64,000 nt of DNA. Source: Cystobacter fuscus DSM 2262 (GTDB lineage: Bacteria; Myxococcota; Myxococcia; Myxococcales; Myxococcaceae). The notes beneath the pieces were generated by a model, which was not told the origin of the DNA, ran no database searches, and saw nothing but the letters and a program-made list of their open reading frames with translations. Position 1 is the stretch's first letter; every line of letters begins with the position of its first letter. The DNA lies in contig NZ_ANAH02000018.1 in assembly GCF_000335475.2 (NCBI RefSeq), positions 62,001 to 126,000 of the forward strand, given 5' to 3'. Made by a program: the position numbers and the translations under genes. Shown here piece after piece: positions 62,002-64,000 of this stretch.

Positions 62002-62742
62002 TCACACCGAGATGATGCCCTTGCGGATGCCCTCGGTGACGGCCTCGGTGCGGTTGGTGACCTCGAGCTTGCGGTAGATGTGCTCCAGGTGGGTGCGGAT
62101 GGTGGCCTTGGAGATGGAGAGCACCTGGGCCGCCTCGCTGTTGGACACGCCCTTGGCGATGAGCTGGAGGATCTCCTTCTCCCGATCCGACAGGGGCTTG
62201 ACCGGAGGACCCCCATCGCCCGAGGTGTCGAGCGGCCTGGCCGCGGGCGGGGTGGGCGCGAGGGCCGCCGGAGGGCTCGCGAGGGCCACGGGCTCCGGGC
62301 TCACGCGGAAGTGGCGCAGCATGCGGCGCGCGAGGCTCGGCTGGATGACGGAGCCTCCGGCGCGCACCTCCTTGATGGCCTCGATGATCTTGTCGACGGG
62401 CGTGCCCTTGAGCAGGTAGCCCGAGGCGCCGGCCTTCACCGCCTCGAGCACTTTGTCCTCCTCCTCGAAGATGGTGAAGATGAGGATCTCCACCTGGGGC
62501 CAGTTCGCCTTGACGTGGCGCGTGACGTCGATGCCACTCATGCGCGGCAGGCCCAGATCCAAGAGCAGCACGTGGGGCTGGCAGCGGGGCACCTCCTCGA
62601 GCGCGGCCTCGCCCGAGAGCGCGGTGCCGACGATCTCCAGTTCCTGGCGGCCCTCGAACAGCTTGAGCTGGCTCTTGAGGATGAGCTTCTGGTCCTCGAC
62701 GACGAGGACGCGGATGGGGGACTCGGTGCTCGCTTCGGTCAT
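62002..62742 (-). CDS. NarL/LuxR-type response regulator
   Basis: A 246-residue regulator. Residues 1-about 125 are a receiver (VLVVEDQ; phospho-acceptor Asp62 in LLLDLGLP; conserved Thr in IFTIFEEED; Lys in GYLLKG). A Pro/Ala-rich linker covers 150-180. Residues about 180-246 are a LuxR helix-turn-helix (LSDREKEILQLIAKGVSNSE, ATIRTHLEHIYRKL). It overlaps the kinase gene by 4 bases (ATGA), so the pair is translationally coupled and the kinase is its partner. Confidence 0.93.
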   Translation of the reverse strand: MTEASTESPIRVLVVEDQKLILKSQLKLFEGRQELEIVGTALSGEAALEEVPRCQPHVLLLDLGLPRMSGIDVTRHVKANWPQVEILIFTIFEEEDKVLEAVKAGASGYLLKGTPVDKIIEAIKEVRAGGSVIQPSLARRMLRHFRVSPEPVALASPPAALAPTPPAARPLDTSGDGGPPVKPLSDREKEILQLIAKGVSNSEAAQVLSISKATIRTHLEHIYRKLEVTNRTEAVTEGIRKGIISV

Positions 62743-63962
62743 GGGCGGGAGGGGAGGGAGAAGGAGACGCGGGTGCCAGTGCCGGGCGCCGAGTCCACGA
62801 GGAGGGTGGCCCCGAGCTTCATGGCCCGCTCGTGCATGTTGAGCAGGCCGTAGTGTCCACGGGGGGTGTGCTGGGGAGAGAAGCCCTTGCCGTCATCGCG
62901 CACGAGCAGGTGGGTGCGCTCGGGATCGTAGTCCAGGCGCACCTCGACCTGCTGGGGGTCGGCGTGCTTGGCGGCGTTGGTGAGGCATTCCTGGAGGATG
63001 CGGAAGAGGGCGAGCTGGGCGTCTGGCGCGAGCTGGCGCGGCAGGCCGGTGCGCTCGAAGCGGATGTTGAGCTGGGTGCGCAACTGGAACGTCTTCACGT
63101 ACTCCTCGAGCCCCTGGGCGAGTTCGAAGTCCTCGCGCATCATCTGCAGGCTGCGGCGCAGCTCCTCGATGGACTCCTCGGCGTTGCTCTTGAGCTCCTG
63201 GATCTCCGCGCGCAGGGGGCCGCCCTGGGCGAGCCCGAGGATGTACTCGGTCTGGATGATCATCGAGGAGAGCGAGGCGCCCAGCCCATCGTGGATTTCG
63301 CGCGCCAGGCGGTTGCGCTCCTCGACGAGCGCCATCTCCTTGAGATCCGACTGCATCTCCACCACCTCGCGGTGGGCGGCCGTCTCGCGATCATTCAGGT
63401 AGGAGAGCACGTAGATGATGATGACGTTGAGGCCCAGGTACCAGAAGAGGGTGAGCACCTCGACGGCGGACACCTCGCGGTCGAGCAACAGATCCAACCG
63501 GAGGATGACGGGCAGCGCGAGCAGGGAGGGGACGATCGCCAGGGGCTTGGGGAAGAGGAGGGCGAAGAGGGTGGTGAAGAGCAGCTGGGTGGCGAGCAGC
63601 GGGCTCTGGAACCCGCCGCCCACCTGGGGCTTGGCGAGCACGACGACCATGATGACCACGTCGAGGCAGAGCGTGACGTAGGTGACCCACCGGCCCGCGC
63701 GGGGATGGTCGATGACGAGGAAGTTGGCGACGCTGTAGAGCAGCATCGCGAAGTAGCCGGCGAAGGACAGGGGCCCCAAGAGGCCGAAGTAGAAGGACCA
63801 GCGGGGCACCGCGAGGATGGCCAGGCCCAGGGAGAGGAACATGAGCCGCGCGTAGAAGAGGGCGCGGGCCCGGGTGACGAAGCGCTCCTGCTCCCACGAG
63901 GCCGCGGCCTGCTCGGCGGAGACGTTGTCCGTGAGATTGCGCCGCTCGAGCACCGCGCGCAC
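62739..63962 (-). CDS. HisKA_3 sensor histidine kinase, start may lie outside the window
   Basis: 407 residues from a GTG at 63962; the frame stays open to the window edge, so the true start may lie beyond it. Residues about 30-195 contain six hydrophobic spans (MASE-like membrane sensor). Then come a short coiled coil, the HisKA_3 box with His224 (NRLAREIHDGLGASLSSM), and a HATPase domain (ILQECLTNAAKHADP, VRDDGKGFSP, HYGLLNMHERA). This is the NarX/DegS type of kinase. The membrane part has no large outer loop, which suggests sensing within the bilayer. It works with the coupled response regulator. Confidence 0.9.
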   Translation of the reverse strand: MRAVLERRNLTDNVSAEQAAASWEQERFVTRARALFYARLMFLSLGLAILAVPRWSFYFGLLGPLSFAGYFAMLLYSVANFLVIDHPRAGRWVTYVTLCLDVVIMVVVLAKPQVGGGFQSPLLATQLLFTTLFALLFPKPLAIVPSLLALPVILRLDLLLDREVSAVEVLTLFWYLGLNVIIIYVLSYLNDRETAAHREVVEMQSDLKEMALVEERNRLAREIHDGLGASLSSMIIQTEYILGLAQGGPLRAEIQELKSNAEESIEELRRSLQMMREDFELAQGLEEYVKTFQLRTQLNIRFERTGLPRQLAPDAQLALFRILQECLTNAAKHADPQQVEVRLDYDPERTHLLVRDDGKGFSPQHTPRGHYGLLNMHERAMKLGATLLVDSAPGTGTRVSFSLPSRP

Positions 63963-64000
63963 CCGGGCGCGTCGGTGCGACTCGGGAGTGGTGTGATCGA

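Noticed and set aside
1-64000. tRNA, rRNA, riboswitch, transposase or prophage genes
   Set aside because: None was recognised by reading both strands; small or divergent RNAs cannot be excluded without a covariance search.

Overview
The window comes from a high-GC myxobacterium, most likely a member of the suborder Cystobacterineae (Archangium, Cystobacter, Stigmatella or Melittangium type). The evidence is MYXO-CTERM tails on two surface proteins, the myxobacterial cysteine-rich repeat, an SP21-like small heat shock protein, a cycloartenol-type oxidosqualene cyclase, and several very large STAND, WD40 and multi-PAS signalling proteins. No tRNA, rRNA, CRISPR array or insertion sequence was seen.

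Layout. 1-5.8 kb: a secreted protein and a 21-repeat Kelch lipoprotein. 5.5-19.1 kb, minus strand: a four-gene cluster that looks like an NLR-like immune or cell-death system. In transcription order it holds two tandem AAA_35-transmembrane-coiled-coil-WD40 paralogues, a TIR-AAA_35 protein and a CHAT protease-nSTAND-WD40 protein. 19.1-23 kb: a lipoprotein hydrolase, then an AT-richer patch carrying an unknown gene interrupted by an in-frame amber codon, flanked by a copy of the 3' end of the neighbouring TPR gene. 23-27.6 kb: a cysteine-rich MYXO-CTERM protein and an OmpA-family protein.

27.8-38.2 kb, minus strand: a compact four-gene operon. It encodes one polypeptide combining a squalene-epoxidase-like flavoprotein, a terpene-cyclase-like repeat domain and a squalene synthase, then an oxidosqualene cyclase with the cycloartenol-synthase residue set, an MMPL/RND exporter and a UvrA2-like ABC ATPase. 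On paper this converts farnesyl diphosphate to cycloartenol in two proteins and may move the product.

38.6-40.6 kb: small heat shock protein, 2OG-Fe(II) dioxygenase and FusB-type zinc-finger protein. 40.6-47.8 kb: a second conflict-type cluster (ATPase, STAND-TPR and trypsin-like protease in one tightly coupled minus-strand operon, with a divergent zinc-ribbon membrane protein). 48-52.8 kb: a thiaminase-I-like secreted enzyme, a flavin monooxygenase, a carotenoid oxygenase and a divergent TetR regulator with a candidate operator. 52.9-64 kb: a multi-PAS hybrid histidine kinase, a DmpA-type aminopeptidase, a 37-residue basic protein, an AI-2E-family membrane protein, an outer-membrane protein, and a NarL-type two-component pair at the right edge.

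The strongest candidates for new biology are the TIR/CHAT/duplicated AAA-WD40 cluster, the three-domain squalene enzyme and the protease-STAND cluster.
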